Shown: positions 29,068-38,579, counted from the stretch's first letter. The stretch is DNA of 51,568 bases from Microvirga tunisiensis (GCF_009296175.1 NZ_VOSK01000023.1:1-51568), one strand, 5' to 3'. Notes: generated from the sequence alone by a model not told the origin. Program-made: numbers and translations.

Positions 29068-30072
29068 TTACATCGGGCACTTCGAATCCGACATGTAGTC
29101 GTGAACCTTGATGGAGCCGGACTTGATATCGGCGGCAGCCTTGTCGGCGGCTGTCTTCATGTCGGCGGTGATCAGCGACTTGTTGTTGTCGTCGAGAGCC
29201 CATGCCACGCCGTCCTCCGCCAGGCCGAGGTTCGAGACGCCGGCCTTGAAGGTGCCCTTCTTGGCCTGATCGAAGGCGTTGTAGGTGGCCACGTCCACGC
29301 GCTTGACCATGGAGGTCAGGATCTTGCCGGGATGCATGCCGTTCTGGTTCGAGTCGACGCCGATGCCGAGCTTGCCCGCATCCGCAGCGGCGCGCATGAC
29401 GCCCACGCCCGTGCCGCCGGCCGCATGGTAGATCACATCGGCGCCGCGATCGATCTGGCTCTTGGCGAGTTCGCCGCCCTTCACGGGATCATTCCAGGCT
29501 GCACCCGTGGTGCCGGTCATGTTCTGGAACACCTCGGCGTCCTTCTTGGCGTATTTCACGCCCTGGAGGTAGCCGCAGGCGAACTTGCGGATGAGCGGAA
29601 TGTCCATGCCACCCACGAAGCCGACCTTATTGGTTTTGGAGGCCTGGGCCGCCAGGAGTCCGACCAGGAACGAGCCCTCATGCTCCTTGAACACGATGGA
29701 TTGCACGTTCGGCTTCTCGACCACGGAGTCGATGATCGCAAATTGCGTCTTCGGGAACTCCTCGGCGACCTTCTTCAGCGCAGTCTCCTGGCTGAAACTG
29801 ACAGCCACGATGGGCGAGAAGCCGTCGCGGGCGAAGCGGCGCAGGGCCTGCTCGCGCTGGGCGTCGTTCTGCGGCTCGAAATCGCGGTAATCGGTGCCCG
29901 TATCCTTCTTGAACTTCTCGGCACCCGTGTGCACGCCCTCGTTGAAGGATTTGTCGAACTTGCCGCCCAGATCGTACACGACGGCGGGCTTGAAGGCCGC
30001 CTGCTGCGCAAAGGCAGCCGAGGCGGAAAAGGCGAGGCCCGCGAGTGCGAGACCGAACTTGGTAACTGTCAT
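29068..30072 (-). CDS. BMP family nucleoside-binding protein (BmpA/NupN type)
   Basis: A 334-residue periplasmic binding protein. A Sec signal peptide covers about residues 1-22 (ending AAFA). BMP-family features are VVYDLGGKFDKSFNEGV, the aromatic/acidic base-binding region DYRDFEPQNDAQREQALRR, VGFVGGMDIPLIRKFACGY and YHAAGGTGVGV. It is a soluble form rather than a lipoprotein, as there is no lipobox. It is the first gene of the ten-gene nucleoside run and is divergent from the MoeB-like gene. A TTGACA lies at 30156-30161 on this strand, but I see no good -10 partner. Confidence 0.93.
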   Translation of the reverse strand: MTVTKFGLALAGLAFSASAAFAQQAAFKPAVVYDLGGKFDKSFNEGVHTGAEKFKKDTGTDYRDFEPQNDAQREQALRRFARDGFSPIVAVSFSQETALKKVAEEFPKTQFAIIDSVVEKPNVQSIVFKEHEGSFLVGLLAAQASKTNKVGFVGGMDIPLIRKFACGYLQGVKYAKKDAEVFQNMTGTTGAAWNDPVKGGELAKSQIDRGADVIYHAAGGTGVGVMRAAADAGKLGIGVDSNQNGMHPGKILTSMVKRVDVATYNAFDQAKKGTFKAGVSNLGLAEDGVAWALDDNNKSLITADMKTAADKAAADIKSGSIKVHDYMSDSKCPM

Positions 30073-30224
30073 CGGCTTTGTTCCCTGTTAGACGCCGGCT
30101 TGTTGCCGGTTGCCCCTTGACGATGGCACGGCAAGGGCCACACCGCCAAGGCCTCTGTCAAGGCGGCATGTTATTTCCTTCAAGGAATGGTTGATAGCCG
30201 AGACCAATCCCGTAAGGTCATGAC

Positions 30225-31013
30225 ATGTCTCTCACATCGGACGAAATCGACCGCTATGCCCGCCACCTCGTTCTCCGGGATGTGGGCGGGCCGGGACAAC
30301 TGAAACTGAAGGCCGCTCGCGTGCTCGTGATCGGTGCCGGCGGCCTGGGCGCGCCCCTGATCCAGTATCTCGCCGCGGCAGGTATCGGCGCCATCGGCAT
30401 CGTGGACGATGATGCAGTCAGCCTCTCCAACCTCCAGAGACAAGTGATCCACGGCACCCCGGATCTCGGCAGCCCGAAGGTCGAGAGCGCTGCGGAGGCG
30501 ATCGGACGGCTCAATCCGCATGTGACGGTTGAGCCTTTCCCCATTCGGCTGGCGACTGAGAACGCGCGGGAACTGATCGGCCGCTACGACCTCGTCGCCG
30601 ACGGCTCGGACAATTTCGAGACCCGCTATGCGGTGTCCGATGCCTGTTTCTACGAGAAGAAGCCCCTGGTGACGGCAGCCTTGAGTCAGTTCGACGGCTC
30701 GCTCACCACGATCCGGGCTCACGAGACGGGCCCGGACGGTAAGCCCAACCCGACCTATCGCTGCATCTTCCCCTCTCCGCCTCCACCCGGCGCGATTCCG
30801 ACCTGCGCGGAAGCCGGCGTCCTCGGTGCGCTTGCCGGCGTCATGGGCAGCCTGATGGCCATGGAAGTGATCCGGGAGATCGTCGGCTACGGAGAGAGCC
30901 TCGTAGGGCGCCTGCTGATGGTCGACGCGCGCGCGATGCGGTTCGATACGGTTCGCTATGGCTGGGATGAAGCAAACCCATTAAACGGAAGAAATCGCCC
31001 GAACGTGGCCTGA
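30225..31013 (+). CDS. MoeB/ThiF/HesA-type adenylyltransferase lacking zinc cysteines
   Basis: A 262-residue E1-like enzyme that adenylates the C-terminus of a ubiquitin-like sulfur carrier (MoaD or ThiS). The ATP loop is GAGGLGAPL (37 on), DDDAVSLSNLQRQVIH follows, and the conserved Cys is C194 in IPTCAEAGVLG. E. coli MoeB has two CxxC pairs that bind zinc. Here only one cysteine of the first pair remains (TYRC180), and the C-terminal pair is absent, the protein ending EANPLNGRNRPNVA. No carrier gene is adjacent, so MoeB versus ThiF cannot be settled. AAGG lies about 8 bases before the ATG. Confidence 0.87.
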   Translation: MSLTSDEIDRYARHLVLRDVGGPGQLKLKAARVLVIGAGGLGAPLIQYLAAAGIGAIGIVDDDAVSLSNLQRQVIHGTPDLGSPKVESAAEAIGRLNPHVTVEPFPIRLATENARELIGRYDLVADGSDNFETRYAVSDACFYEKKPLVTAALSQFDGSLTTIRAHETGPDGKPNPTYRCIFPSPPPPGAIPTCAEAGVLGALAGVMGSLMAMEVIREIVGYGESLVGRLLMVDARAMRFDTVRYGWDEANPLNGRNRPNVA

Positions 31014-31037
31014 GCCACGTTCGGGCAGTCATTTTTT
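30997..31037 (+). terminator. Terminator overlapping the moeB-like stop codon
   Basis: A perfect 13-base stem, GCCCGAACGTGGC with GCCACGTTCGGGC, has a CTGA loop that contains most of the TGA stop codon. A run of six T follows after AGTCA. It also separates the convergent pheT gene, although on that side the T-run is poor. Confidence 0.82.
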
Positions 31038-33447
31038 ATCCCCTTAGAACCGCCCCGGTCTTCTTCGACACCTCGCCGACGATCTTGGCCGAGACGGCCT
31101 CGATCTCCACATCGGTGAGCGTCTTTTCGGTCGGCTGCAGGGTGACCGCGATGGCGACGGATTTCTTGTGCGGGTCGATGCCGGTGCCCTCGTAGATGTC
31201 GAACACGTCGACGCCCACGATCAGCTGGCGCTCGGCCCCCTGGGCCGCCTTCACGATGTCGCCCGCCGCCACGTCGCGGCCGACCACGAAGGCGAAGTCG
31301 CGGGTGAGCGGCTGGAAGTCGGGCAGATTGAGCTTCGGCTTCATCTTGGTCGGCTTCGCCTTGGGTGGCGGAAGCGCATCGAGATTGAGCTCGAATGCCA
31401 CCAGGGGCCCTTTCAGATCGAGGGCCTTCAGCACCTTCGGGTGCACCTCGCCGAAGGCCCCGACCACGTTCTTCGGGCCGAATTGCAGCGTGCCCGAGCG
31501 TCCGGGATGGAACCAGGCCGGACCGCCGGCCACCATCTGGAGGCCACCGGAGGGAATGCCGAGCGCCGCCAGAAGCGCCAGCACGTCAGCCTTGGCATCG
31601 AAGGCATCGACGCTCTGCGCGCCGCCGTCCCAATGACGGCCGACACCCTCGGCTCGCGCCGTTCCGCGACGGACCGCAGCGGCCTTGATTGACTGGCCTT
31701 CCGGCTCGTCGGACGCGAAGGTCTGGCCGACCTCGAAGAGAGCCACATCACTGAGCCCGCGATCCGCATTGCGCTGCGCCGCCTTCATGAGACCCGGCAG
31801 CAGGCTCGGACGCATGTCGGAGAGCTCTGCCGCAATCGGGTTGGCGAGCGCCAGCCGGCCATCGCCGCCGCCGAACAGCTCCGCCTCGCTCCTGGCAATG
31901 AAGGACCAGGTGACGGCCTCCACCAGCCCGCGCACGGCGAGTGCCCGGCGGGCGAGGCGCGTGCGCTTCTGGATCAGCGTCAGAATGGGCTTTGCAACCG
32001 TGTCCTCCAAGCGCGGCAGGGGCTTGGGCTCGATGCGGTCGACGCCGGCGATGCGGATGACCTCCTCGACCAGATCCGCCTTGCCTTCGATGTCCGGACG
32101 CCAAGACGGAGCCGTGACGCTGACGCGCTCGCCCGAGCCCTGGAGGCCGAAGCCGAGCGCCTTCAGGATCTGCTCCGACTCGGAGGGCTGAACGTCGAGA
32201 CCCGACAGGCGCGGAACCTCGGACCAGGGGAACTCGATGACGCGCTTGTCCTCGGGCACCTTTCCGGCCAGCACGGCCTCGCTCGCCTCACCGCCGCACA
32301 GGTCGATGACCAATGTGGTGGCAAGATCGAGACCCGGCACGGTAAAGGCCGGATCGACGCCGCGCTCGAACCGGTAGCGGGCATCGGTGATGATCCCGAG
32401 CTTCCGGCCGGTCTGCGCGATGTTGAGCGGATCCCAGAGCGCCGATTCGATCAGCACGTCGGTCGTGTTCTCGTCGCAGCCCGAATGCTCGCCGCCCATG
32501 ATGCCGCCGATGGACTCGACGCCGTTGTCGTCGGCGATCACCACGATGCTCGGATCGAGCCTGTAGGTGCGGGTATCGAGTGCCAGCACCTCCTCGCCCT
32601 CCTTCGCGCGGCGGACGGTGAGATTGCCCTTCACCTTCCTGGCATCGAAGACGTGGAGCGGCCGGCCGCGGTCGAAAGTGACGTAGTTGGTGATGTCCAC
32701 CAGCGCATTGATCGGGCGAAGACCGATGGAGAGCAGGCGGCGCTGCATCCATTCCGGGGATGGGCCGTTCTTCACGCCGCGCACGAGGCGGAGTGCGAAG
32801 GCCGGGCAGAGCTTCTCGTCCTCGATCGTCACCGAGATCGGGCAAGCGCCCTTAGCCGCAACGGCCGGCACGGCATCGCCCTTGAGCGTACCGAGGCCGG
32901 CGGCGGCAAGATCGCGGGCGATGCCGTGGATCGAGGTGCAGTCGGGACGGTTCGGCGTGAGGTTGATCTCGATCACCGGATCGTCGAGCCCGGCATAGGC
33001 CGCGTAGGGAACGCCGACCGGCGCATCGGCGGCCAAGTCGATGATGCCGTCGTGATCGTCGGAGATTTCGAGTTCCGCCGCCGAGCACAGCATGCCCGCG
33101 CTCTCGACGCCGCGGATGGTGCCGATTCCGAGCGTGATGTTCTTGCCGGGAATATATGTGCCGGGCGGCGCGAACACGCTCTTCATGCCAGTGCGGGCAT
33201 TCGGGGCGCCGCAGACCACCTGGATCGGAGCGCCCTCGCCCGTATCGACCATGCACACGCGCAGGCGATCGGCGTTGGGGTGCTGCTCGGCGGAGATCAC
33301 ATACGCCACTTTGTAGGGCGCCAGCGTCTTCGCCTTGTCCTCGACCTCTTCGACTTCCAGGCCGATGCGGGTGAGCGTCTCGACGATGTCGTCGAGGGAG
33401 GCCGAGGTGTCGAGATGATCCTTCAGCCAGGAGAGGGTGAATTTCAT
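31036..33447 (-). CDS. pheT: Phenylalanine-tRNA ligase beta subunit
   Basis: An 803-residue subunit of the cytoplasmic (alpha-beta)2 synthetase. In order: a tRNA-binding OB domain (about 40-150, [20 protein letters not shown]), B3/B4 editing domain with [18 protein letters not shown]5 domain, the catalytic-like core ([13 protein letters not shown]), and a C-terminal FDX-ACB anticodon-binding domain ([16 protein letters not shown]). Length is normal. GGAGAG precedes the ATG, and the gene starts 13 bases after pheS. It converges on the MoeB-like gene. Confidence 0.97.
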   Translation of the reverse strand: MKFTLSWLKDHLDTSASLDDIVETLTRIGLEVEEVEDKAKTLAPYKVAYVISAEQHPNADRLRVCMVDTGEGAPIQVVCGAPNARTGMKSVFAPPGTYIPGKNITLGIGTIRGVESAGMLCSAAELEISDDHDGIIDLAADAPVGVPYAAYAGLDDPVIEINLTPNRPDCTSIHGIARDLAAAGLGTLKGDAVPAVAAKGACPISVTIEDEKLCPAFALRLVRGVKNGPSPEWMQRRLLSIGLRPINALVDITNYVTFDRGRPLHVFDARKVKGNLTVRRAKEGEEVLALDTRTYRLDPSIVVIADDNGVESIGGIMGGEHSGCDENTTDVLIESALWDPLNIAQTGRKLGIITDARYRFERGVDPAFTVPGLDLATTLVIDLCGGEASEAVLAGKVPEDKRVIEFPWSEVPRLSGLDVQPSESEQILKALGFGLQGSGERVSVTAPSWRPDIEGKADLVEEVIRIAGVDRIEPKPLPRLEDTVAKPILTLIQKRTRLARRALAVRGLVEAVTWSFIARSEAELFGGGDGRLALANPIAAELSDMRPSLLPGLMKAAQRNADRGLSDVALFEVGQTFASDEPEGQSIKAAAVRRGTARAEGVGRHWDGGAQSVDAFDAKADVLALLAALGIPSGGLQMVAGGPAWFHPGRSGTLQFGPKNVVGAFGEVHPKVLKALDLKGPLVAFELNLDALPPPKAKPTKMKPKLNLPDFQPLTRDFAFVVGRDVAAGDIVKAAQGAERQLIVGVDVFDIYEGTGIDPHKKSVAIAVTLQPTEKTLTDVEIEAVSAKIVGEVSKKTGAVLRG

Positions 33448-33460
33448 TGTTGCTCTCCGC

Positions 33461-34543
33461 TTAGGAAGTGAGGCCGCTGACGAGGCTCGGGATGTCGAGC
33501 GGGCGGAAGCCGTAATGGTTCAGCCAGCGCACATCGGCCTCGAAGAAGGGACGCAGGTCCGGCATGCCGTATTTGAGCATGGCGATGCGGTCGATGCCCA
33601 TGCCCCAGGCAAAGCCCTGGTACTCGTCCGGATCGAGGCCGCAATTGCGCAGCACGTTCGGGTGGACCATGCCGCAGCCCAGGATCTCGAGCCAGTCGGT
33701 GCCTTCGCCGAAGCGGATCTCGCCGCCCTTGCGCGAGCACTGGATGTCGACCTCGGCGGAAGGCTCGGTGAAGGGGAAGAAGGACGGGCGGAAGCGCATC
33801 TTCACCTGCTCGACCTCGAAGAAGGCCTTGCAGAACTCCTCCAGGATCCACTTCAGGTGCGCGATGTTGGCCTGCTTGTCGATGACGAGGCCTTCCACTT
33901 GGTGGAACATCGGCGTGTGGGTCTGGTCCGAGTCGTGACGATAGGTCCGGCCGGGGATGATCACCCGGATCGGCGGCGCCTTGGACATCATCGTGCGGAT
34001 CTGGACCGGCGAGGTATGGGTGCGCAGCACCTTGCGCTCGCCCTTCTCGTCGGGAGCGAGGAAGAAGGTGTCGTGCATCTCGCGGGCCGGATGGCCCTCG
34101 GGGAAGTTGAGCGCCGTGAAGTTGAGGTAATCCGTCTCGATGTCCGGCCCCTCGGCCACGGAGAAGCCCATATCGGCGAAGATCGCCGTCAGCTCCTCGA
34201 TCACCTGGCTGATCGGGTGGATGCGGCCTCGGCTCTCGGGCGCTTCGGGCACGGGAAGCGTCACGTCAATGCGCTCGGCCGAGAGCCGGGCCTCGAGAGC
34301 AGCTTCTGCGAGCGTGTCCTTCTTGGTCGTAATAGCGCCCTGCACCTTGTCGCGCAGGCCGTTGATGAGCGGTCCGCGTTCCTTGCGCTCCTCGGGCGTC
34401 ATGGTGCCGAGGGTCTTCAGGAGTTCGGAGACGGAGCCCTTCTTGCCGAGTGCTGAGACGCGCACGGTTTCCAGGGCCGCTTCGTCGCCGGCGGCTTCGA
34501 CCTGGGTGAGCAGGTCACGTTCGAGTTGATTGAGATCGGTCAT
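33461..34543 (-). CDS. pheS: Phenylalanine-tRNA ligase alpha subunit
   Basis: The 360-residue catalytic subunit. An N-terminal coiled-coil arm (about 1-90) is followed by the class II core: motif 2 in [14 protein letters not shown] with the following [11 protein letters not shown], the [10 protein letters not shown] strand, and motif 3 in [18 protein letters not shown]. The Ala in the SFAWGMG-like region (YQGFAWGMG) is the usual one. AAGGGA lies upstream. The 178-base gap from rplT holds two hairpins but no recognisable Phe-codon leader peptide. Confidence 0.97.
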   Translation of the reverse strand: MTDLNQLERDLLTQVEAAGDEAALETVRVSALGKKGSVSELLKTLGTMTPEERKERGPLINGLRDKVQGAITTKKDTLAEAALEARLSAERIDVTLPVPEAPESRGRIHPISQVIEELTAIFADMGFSVAEGPDIETDYLNFTALNFPEGHPAREMHDTFFLAPDEKGERKVLRTHTSPVQIRTMMSKAPPIRVIIPGRTYRHDSDQTHTPMFHQVEGLVIDKQANIAHLKWILEEFCKAFFEVEQVKMRFRPSFFPFTEPSAEVDIQCSRKGGEIRFGEGTDWLEILGCGMVHPNVLRNCGLDPDEYQGFAWGMGIDRIAMLKYGMPDLRPFFEADVRWLNHYGFRPLDIPSLVSGLTS

Positions 34544-34624
34544 CGGTCCCTTGCCAGATGCAAGCGCTTTGAGTGAAGCGCGGCGCGGGAGCCGTCAAGT
34601 CTTCCGAGCCGCGTAATGGCAGCC

Positions 34625-34702
34625 GACAGCCTTCGGGCCGTCAGCGCGGATGGTCTCGGAGAAGGGGGAGTAAGGCGGTGCGGCTGACGATTCAGCCGCA
34701 CC
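34625..34702 (-). promoter_or_regulatory. Two hairpins in the rplT-pheS gap
   Basis: On the - strand the first hairpin, just after rplT, is a perfect 11-base stem GGTGCGGCTGA with TCAGCCGCACC (34677-34702, 4-base loop). The second is GACGGCC, loop CGAA, GGCTGTC (34625-34642) with one G-U pair. Neither has a T-run, so factor-independent termination is not supported. They could stabilise the upstream message or slow polymerase before pheS. Confidence 0.5.
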
Positions 34703-34721
34703 GAAGCTAGTCTATCCGACC

Positions 34722-35090
34722 TTAGGCAGCCTGCTGCGGCAGGGCGGCCTTGGCGCTCTCCACGTAAGCGGCGAAGGCCGCCGGCTCGTGGATGGCCAGC
34801 TCGGACAGGACCTTGCGATCGACCTCGATCCCAGCCTTGCCGAGACCGTCGATAAATCGGGAATAGGTCAAGCCATGCATACGGACGGCAGCGTTGAGGC
34901 GCTGGATCCAGAGAGCGCGGAAGGTGCGCTTCTTGTTGCGACGGTCACGAGTGGCATACTGCATGCTCTTCTCGACCGCCTGCTTGGCGATACGGATGGT
35001 GTTCTTGCGGCGGCCGTAGAAACCCTTGGCTGCCTTGAAAACCTTCTTGTGCTTGGCGTGGGCGGCAACGCCCCGTTTGACGCGGGCCAT
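34722..35090 (-). CDS. rplT: 50S ribosomal protein L20
   Basis: A 122-residue protein starting [19 protein letters not shown]. The basic N-terminal extension reaches into 23S rRNA, and the globular C-terminal part ([20 protein letters not shown]) is typical. In E. coli the C-terminal domain also represses the infC-rpmI-rplT message. Whether that holds here is not visible. It lies 44 bases after rpmI. Confidence 0.98.
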   Translation of the reverse strand: MARVKRGVAAHAKHKKVFKAAKGFYGRRKNTIRIAKQAVEKSMQYATRDRRNKKRTFRALWIQRLNAAVRMHGLTYSRFIDGLGKAGIEVDRKVLSELAIHEPAAFAAYVESAKAALPQQAA

Positions 35091-35134
35091 TTAAAAAACT
35101 CCTTCAAAATCAGGGATGTGGTGGAAGAACCGCC

Positions 35135-35335
35135 TTAGCCGTTCGGCAGGAAGTACTTCTTCACGTTGTACGCATCACCTTCGAACATGGTCGTGGTGCC
35201 GCGCAGGTTGCGGATCTGCTTCTTGGTCCGCTTGATCATCCCGTGGCGCTTGCCGGCCTGGGCGTAAACGACCTTGCCGGTGCCAGTGATCTTGAAGCGC
35301 TTTTTCGCGCCAGACTTCGTCTTCAGCTTGGGCAT
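35135..35335 (-). CDS. rpmI: 50S ribosomal protein L35
   Basis: A 66-residue basic protein, [20 protein letters not shown] onward, with the family pattern [20 protein letters not shown] and the expected length. GGAG lies 5-6 bases before the ATG. It is 201 bases after infC, with a terminator hairpin in between, so rpmI-rplT may be expressed partly independently of infC. Confidence 0.98.
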   Translation of the reverse strand: MPKLKTKSGAKKRFKITGTGKVVYAQAGKRHGMIKRTKKQIRNLRGTTTMFEGDAYNVKKYFLPNG

Positions 35336-35478
35336 TTGGCTCTCCTTTGGACAGGCTTCCGGAGCGGCTTGAACCGCACCTTGGCCTTTTCATTGCTGCA
35401 TTGAGCAAAACGAACCGCCACGGCAGCCCTAACAGCCGGGCGGTTCAATGAAGGGCGGCTTATGGCAGAAGCCCGCCC

Positions 35479-35512
35479 AAAAAGCAATGGCCGCCGGTAC
35501 CCCGACGGCCAT
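35479..35512 (-). terminator. Rho-independent terminator after infC
   Basis: On the - strand, ATGGCCGTCGG pairs with CCGGCGGCCAT (one G-U pair, loop GGTA) and is followed by TGCTTTTT. It lies about 25 bases after the infC stop codon and 140 bases before rpmI. It may be partial, letting some transcripts reach rpmI-rplT. Confidence 0.8.
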
Positions 35513-35536
35513 GAATTTCACTGTATCGGGAGCCTC

Positions 35537-36079
35537 TTAGCGCGGCGCCAGGACCATGACGACCTGGCGGCCTTCGAAGTTCGGCTCCATCTCGACCTTG
35601 GCGAGATCGCCCACATCGGCCTTGACCCGGTCCAGTACCTTCAGGCCGAGGGATTGGTGCGCCATCTCGCGACCGCGGAAGCGCAGGGTGATCTTCACCT
35701 TGTTGCCTTCCTCGAAGAAGCTCTTCATCGCCTTCATCTTGACCTCGTAATCGTGGTCATCGATGCCGGGGCGCAGCTTGATTTCCTTGACCTCGACCGT
35801 CTTCTGCTTCTTGCGCGCCTCAGCGGCCTTCTTCTGCTCGAGAAAGCGGAATTTGCCGTAATCGAGGATCTTGCAGACGGGAGGAGTTGCGTTCGGCGAG
35901 ATCTCCACGAGATCAAGGCCTGCCTCTTCGGCAACCTTGAGGGCATCGAAGAAGGGCACTACGCCCCGGTTCTGCCCTGCATCGTCGATCAGCTGCACGT
36001 CGCGAACACCGCGAATGTCTCGGTTGGCGCGCGGTCCGTCCTTTTGCGGCACCGGCATGGCTCTCATTGGTCTGCGAAT
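35537..36079 (-). CDS. infC: Translation initiation factor IF-3, probable AUU start
   Basis: IF-3 binds the 30S subunit and rejects non-standard start codons and wrong initiator tRNAs. N-domain ([20 protein letters not shown]), linker and C-domain ([30 protein letters not shown]) are intact. I place the start at an ATT at 36077-36079, giving (M)[15 protein letters not shown] and 180 residues. The only good Shine-Dalgarno, AGGAG at 36089-36093, is 9 bases from the ATT but 21 bases from the first ATG (36065-36067), and relatives begin IRRP. E. coli infC also uses AUU, which lets IF-3 repress itself. With the ATG start the protein would be 176 residues. Confidence 0.93.
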   Translation of the reverse strand: MRRPMRAMPVPQKDGPRANRDIRGVRDVQLIDDAGQNRGVVPFFDALKVAEEAGLDLVEISPNATPPVCKILDYGKFRFLEQKKAAEARKKQKTVEVKEIKLRPGIDDHDYEVKMKAMKSFFEEGNKVKITLRFRGREMAHQSLGLKVLDRVKADVGDLAKVEMEPNFEGRQVVMVLAPR

Positions 36080-36167
36080 GGCTCGTATCTCCTGTTAAGG
36101 GCTAGGCCGAGAATGGGAGACCCTAGGGACTCCTGTTGGTATGCTCAGCCTTGCCACGAATGAATCG

Positions 36168-36196
36168 ACATTTCGCGCAAATGCGCGGGAAGTCAA
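36168..36196 (-). promoter_or_regulatory. Candidate infC promoter
   Basis: On the - strand TTGACT (36191-36196) is followed after 17 bases by AAATGT (36168-36173). The spacer holds the inverted repeat CGCGCATTTGCGCG. It lies at the end of the glycosyltransferase gene and about 90 bases before the infC start. The -10 match is poor, so this is tentative. Confidence 0.35.
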
Positions 36197-37407
36197 CTTG
36201 TTCTATGGGTAAAACGGCCCTCCAAGAGGGACGAATACACATCGAGGGTGCTCGAAACCATGCGTTCGAGCGAGAAATGACGCTCTACATGGGACCGGGC
36301 CCTGGCCCCCAGGGCGATCCTGGCGCTGGCACCCAAATTCAGCGCCGCCCCGACCGCTTCGACCAATGCATCGGCGTCTCCGGCCGGAATCCGCCAGCCT
36401 GTCCGCTCGTGCGGCAGTACGGCCGGCGGGGCCAGAACCGTCTCGGGCACGGCCCCGAGATCAGACACGACGACCGGCGTTCCCATGGCCTGCGCCTCCA
36501 CGGCCGAGCGACCGAAGGCCTCCGGCTCCGTCGACGGCACGGTGACGACGGAAGCCGCCAGGAAGGCCGCCGGCATGTCGGTGCAATGGCCGACCCGGCG
36601 CACGACGCCCTTCAGCTTGCGCGCCGCGATCAGGCTGTCGAGATCCTTCACGTAAGAATCCCTCCCCTGCGGATCCCCGGCCAGGATATAGGCCACGTCG
36701 GTGAGGCCTGCATCGCGCAGCTTGGCCGCCGCTTCGATCAGCACCTTCTGGCCTTTCCAGCCGGTCAGCCGAGCCGCCAGCAGCACCACCCGTTCGTGGG
36801 GAGCCACCTCCCAGGCCTTCCTCAAGGCCTCGATCCGCTCCGGCGCGATGGCCTGGGGCGAGAAGATCGAAAAATCCGTTCCCCGGTGGATGACGCGGAT
36901 CCGGTCCGCGGACTGGGGATAGACCGAGCGGATCAACTCGCCCGTGTAATGGGAATTGGCGATCACCGCATCGCCCCGTGCCATCACGGAATTATAGAGG
37001 ACCTTCACCGAAGAACGGCCGGAATAGCTGCCGTGATAGGTGGTCACGAAGGGGATGTTAAGGGAGCGCGCGGCCCCAAGGCCTACCCAGGCTGGCGCCC
37101 GCGAGCGGGCATGCACCAGGGAGACCCGCTCGTTGTGGCAGATCCGGGCGAGCTTTCGCACGTTGACGAGCATGGAGAACGGGTTCTTCGTCGCCGCCGG
37201 GAACGGGATCCAGACGCCGCCCTTGGTCTGGAGCTCACCGACGAGCCGTCCGCCCTCCGTAGCCACAAGGGCACGGGCCCCGGCGTGGATCAGGCCTTCG
37301 GCAATATCGACGGTGGTGCGCTCGGCGCCGCCGGCTTCGAGTTCCGGCACGATCTGAAGGATGGTCCGGCCCTCCAGCGGATGCACATGAGAGGACGGAA
37401 AAGCCAT
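36193..37407 (-). CDS. Family 4 glycosyltransferase (GT-B fold)
   Basis: About 404 residues from the chosen start. The N-terminal acceptor domain begins GRTILQIVPELEAGGAERTT, a classic GT4 opening. The donor domain has RVVLLAARLTGWKGQKVLIEA and the E-x7-E motif in EPEAFGRSAVEAQAMGTP. Such enzymes usually build lipopolysaccharide or capsule sugars at the cytoplasmic membrane face. The acceptor is unknown. The start is uncertain: the ATG at 37407 has GGAGGG right against it, a GTG at 37437 is possible, and an ATG at 37509 would overlap the divergent hydrolase gene. KdsB elsewhere in the window is also an LPS gene but is not linked. Confidence 0.87.
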   Translation of the reverse strand: MAFPSSHVHPLEGRTILQIVPELEAGGAERTTVDIAEGLIHAGARALVATEGGRLVGELQTKGGVWIPFPAATKNPFSMLVNVRKLARICHNERVSLVHARSRAPAWVGLGAARSLNIPFVTTYHGSYSGRSSVKVLYNSVMARGDAVIANSHYTGELIRSVYPQSADRIRVIHRGTDFSIFSPQAIAPERIEALRKAWEVAPHERVVLLAARLTGWKGQKVLIEAAAKLRDAGLTDVAYILAGDPQGRDSYVKDLDSLIAARKLKGVVRRVGHCTDMPAAFLAASVVTVPSTEPEAFGRSAVEAQAMGTPVVVSDLGAVPETVLAPPAVLPHERTGWRIPAGDADALVEAVGAALNLGASARIALGARARSHVERHFSLERMVSSTLDVYSSLLEGRFTHRTS

Positions 37408-37507
37408 CCCTCCGCCGGGTCGTGTTGAAAAACTCACGGATGTAAGAGCCTTCTCAAAAGAATCGTCTAGAAACGGTTGCTTCAAAGCAGTTGAGGATGA
37501 GTTAACC

Positions 37508-38263
37508 ATGCCGCAAAGCGTCACGGCTGGCCAGGATGCCCGCCCCATCGCCGTGTTGTCCCGCGAGGGCAAGGGCCCGCCCGTCGTCTGGCTCGGCGGC
37601 TTCAAGTCCGACATGCGTGCGACCAAGGCGACCGCCCTCGATGACTGGGCTGCAGCGAACGGCCGCGCCTTCGTGCGCTTCGATTATAGCGGCCATGGCG
37701 AATCAGGGGGGGCCTTCGAGGACGGGACCATTTCCCGCTGGCTCGAGGATGCGGTGACCGTGACCGAGCGGTTCGTCCATGAGCGTCCCATCTTCGTCGG
37801 CTCGTCCATGGGGGGCTGGATCGGTCTGCTGGTGGCCCGGCATCTCATGGACAAGCGGCCTCAGATTGCACCCGTGGGGATCGTCCTCATCGCCCCGGCG
37901 GTCGACATGACCGAGCGGCTGATGTGGGACCGTTTCCCCGAGGACCTCCGGAAGAGCGTGCAGGAGACCGGCGTCTACCACCGGCCCTCGGCCTATTCGG
38001 ACGATCCCTACCCGATCACCTGGAAGCTGATCGAGGACGGACGCAAGCACATCCTGCTCGACCAGCCGATCCAGACCGGCTGCCCGGTTCATATCCTTCA
38101 GGGCATGGAGGATCCCGACGTGCCCTGGAACCATGCGCTCCAGCTTGTCGAGCACCTGCCGGGAGACAGTGTGTCGCTGACCCTGATCAAGGACGGCGAC
38201 CACCGGCTCTCCCGGCGCGAAGACATCGAACGCCTGATCGCGGCCGTCGAAGCGATTGCCTGA
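37508..38263 (+). CDS. Alpha/beta hydrolase (ABHD10-like serine hydrolase)
   Basis: A 251-residue alpha/beta hydrolase. The nucleophile elbow is VGSSMGGWIG (Ser), the acid is in LQGMEDPDVPW, and the base is the His of KDGDHRLSR. The oxyanion strand is VVWLGGFKSDM, followed by FDYSGHGES. Sequence layout resembles ABHD10-type thioesterase/esterase proteins, but substrate cannot be given. It has no signal peptide. It is divergent from the glycosyltransferase, with about 100 bases between, and convergent with the DUF1150 gene 24 bases away. Confidence 0.9.
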   Translation: MPQSVTAGQDARPIAVLSREGKGPPVVWLGGFKSDMRATKATALDDWAAANGRAFVRFDYSGHGESGGAFEDGTISRWLEDAVTVTERFVHERPIFVGSSMGGWIGLLVARHLMDKRPQIAPVGIVLIAPAVDMTERLMWDRFPEDLRKSVQETGVYHRPSAYSDDPYPITWKLIEDGRKHILLDQPIQTGCPVHILQGMEDPDVPWNHALQLVEHLPGDSVSLTLIKDGDHRLSRREDIERLIAAVEAIA

Positions 38264-38287
38264 GAAATCTTCAGAAAGGGGTGAGCC

Positions 38288-38554
38288 TTAATGCAGGCTC
38301 ACCATGGTCAGATCATGCGCCCAGGCATTGGCGATGGCCGCATCGTGATTGTCGGTCAGCAGAATGGGCTCGCCGCTGGCAGACAGAAGCGCGAACAGCC
38401 GCATGCCGGGCTGAAGCTTGGGGGCCTGCGGAAACAGCCGGGCAACCTCATCGGCTTCCACTGGCTTTACATAGGCCACCTGCCCCAGACCGAAATTCGC
38501 CAGCTCGGCAACGTCCAGAGCCGGCTCGGCATGATTCTTGATATCGAAGTTCAT
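38288..38554 (-). CDS. DUF1150 family protein
   Basis: An 88-residue protein, starting MNFDIKNHAEPALDVAELAN, of the DUF1150 family found next to small heat-shock genes in Hyphomicrobiales. Core features are VAYVKPVEADEV, FALLSASGEPILLTDNHDAA and a C-terminal NAWAHDLTMVSLH. Function is unknown. The second of two nearby ATGs is chosen because AAGGAG is 6 bases away from it but abuts the first. It lies 25 bases after hsp20, so the two are probably co-transcribed in stress. Confidence 0.9.
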   Translation of the reverse strand: MNFDIKNHAEPALDVAELANFGLGQVAYVKPVEADEVARLFPQAPKLQPGMRLFALLSASGEPILLTDNHDAAIANAWAHDLTMVSLH

Positions 38555-38579
38555 GGACATCTCCTTTTTGCGGATGCCG

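Noticed and set aside
30156..30161. TTGACA upstream of the nucleoside binding-protein gene as a promoter
   Set aside because: The -35 match is perfect, but nothing like a -10 box lies 16-18 bases downstream, so it is not listed as a feature.
34544..34721. A pheST leader-peptide attenuator
   Set aside because: Hairpins exist, but there is no short ORF with a run of Phe codons and no T-run after a stem.
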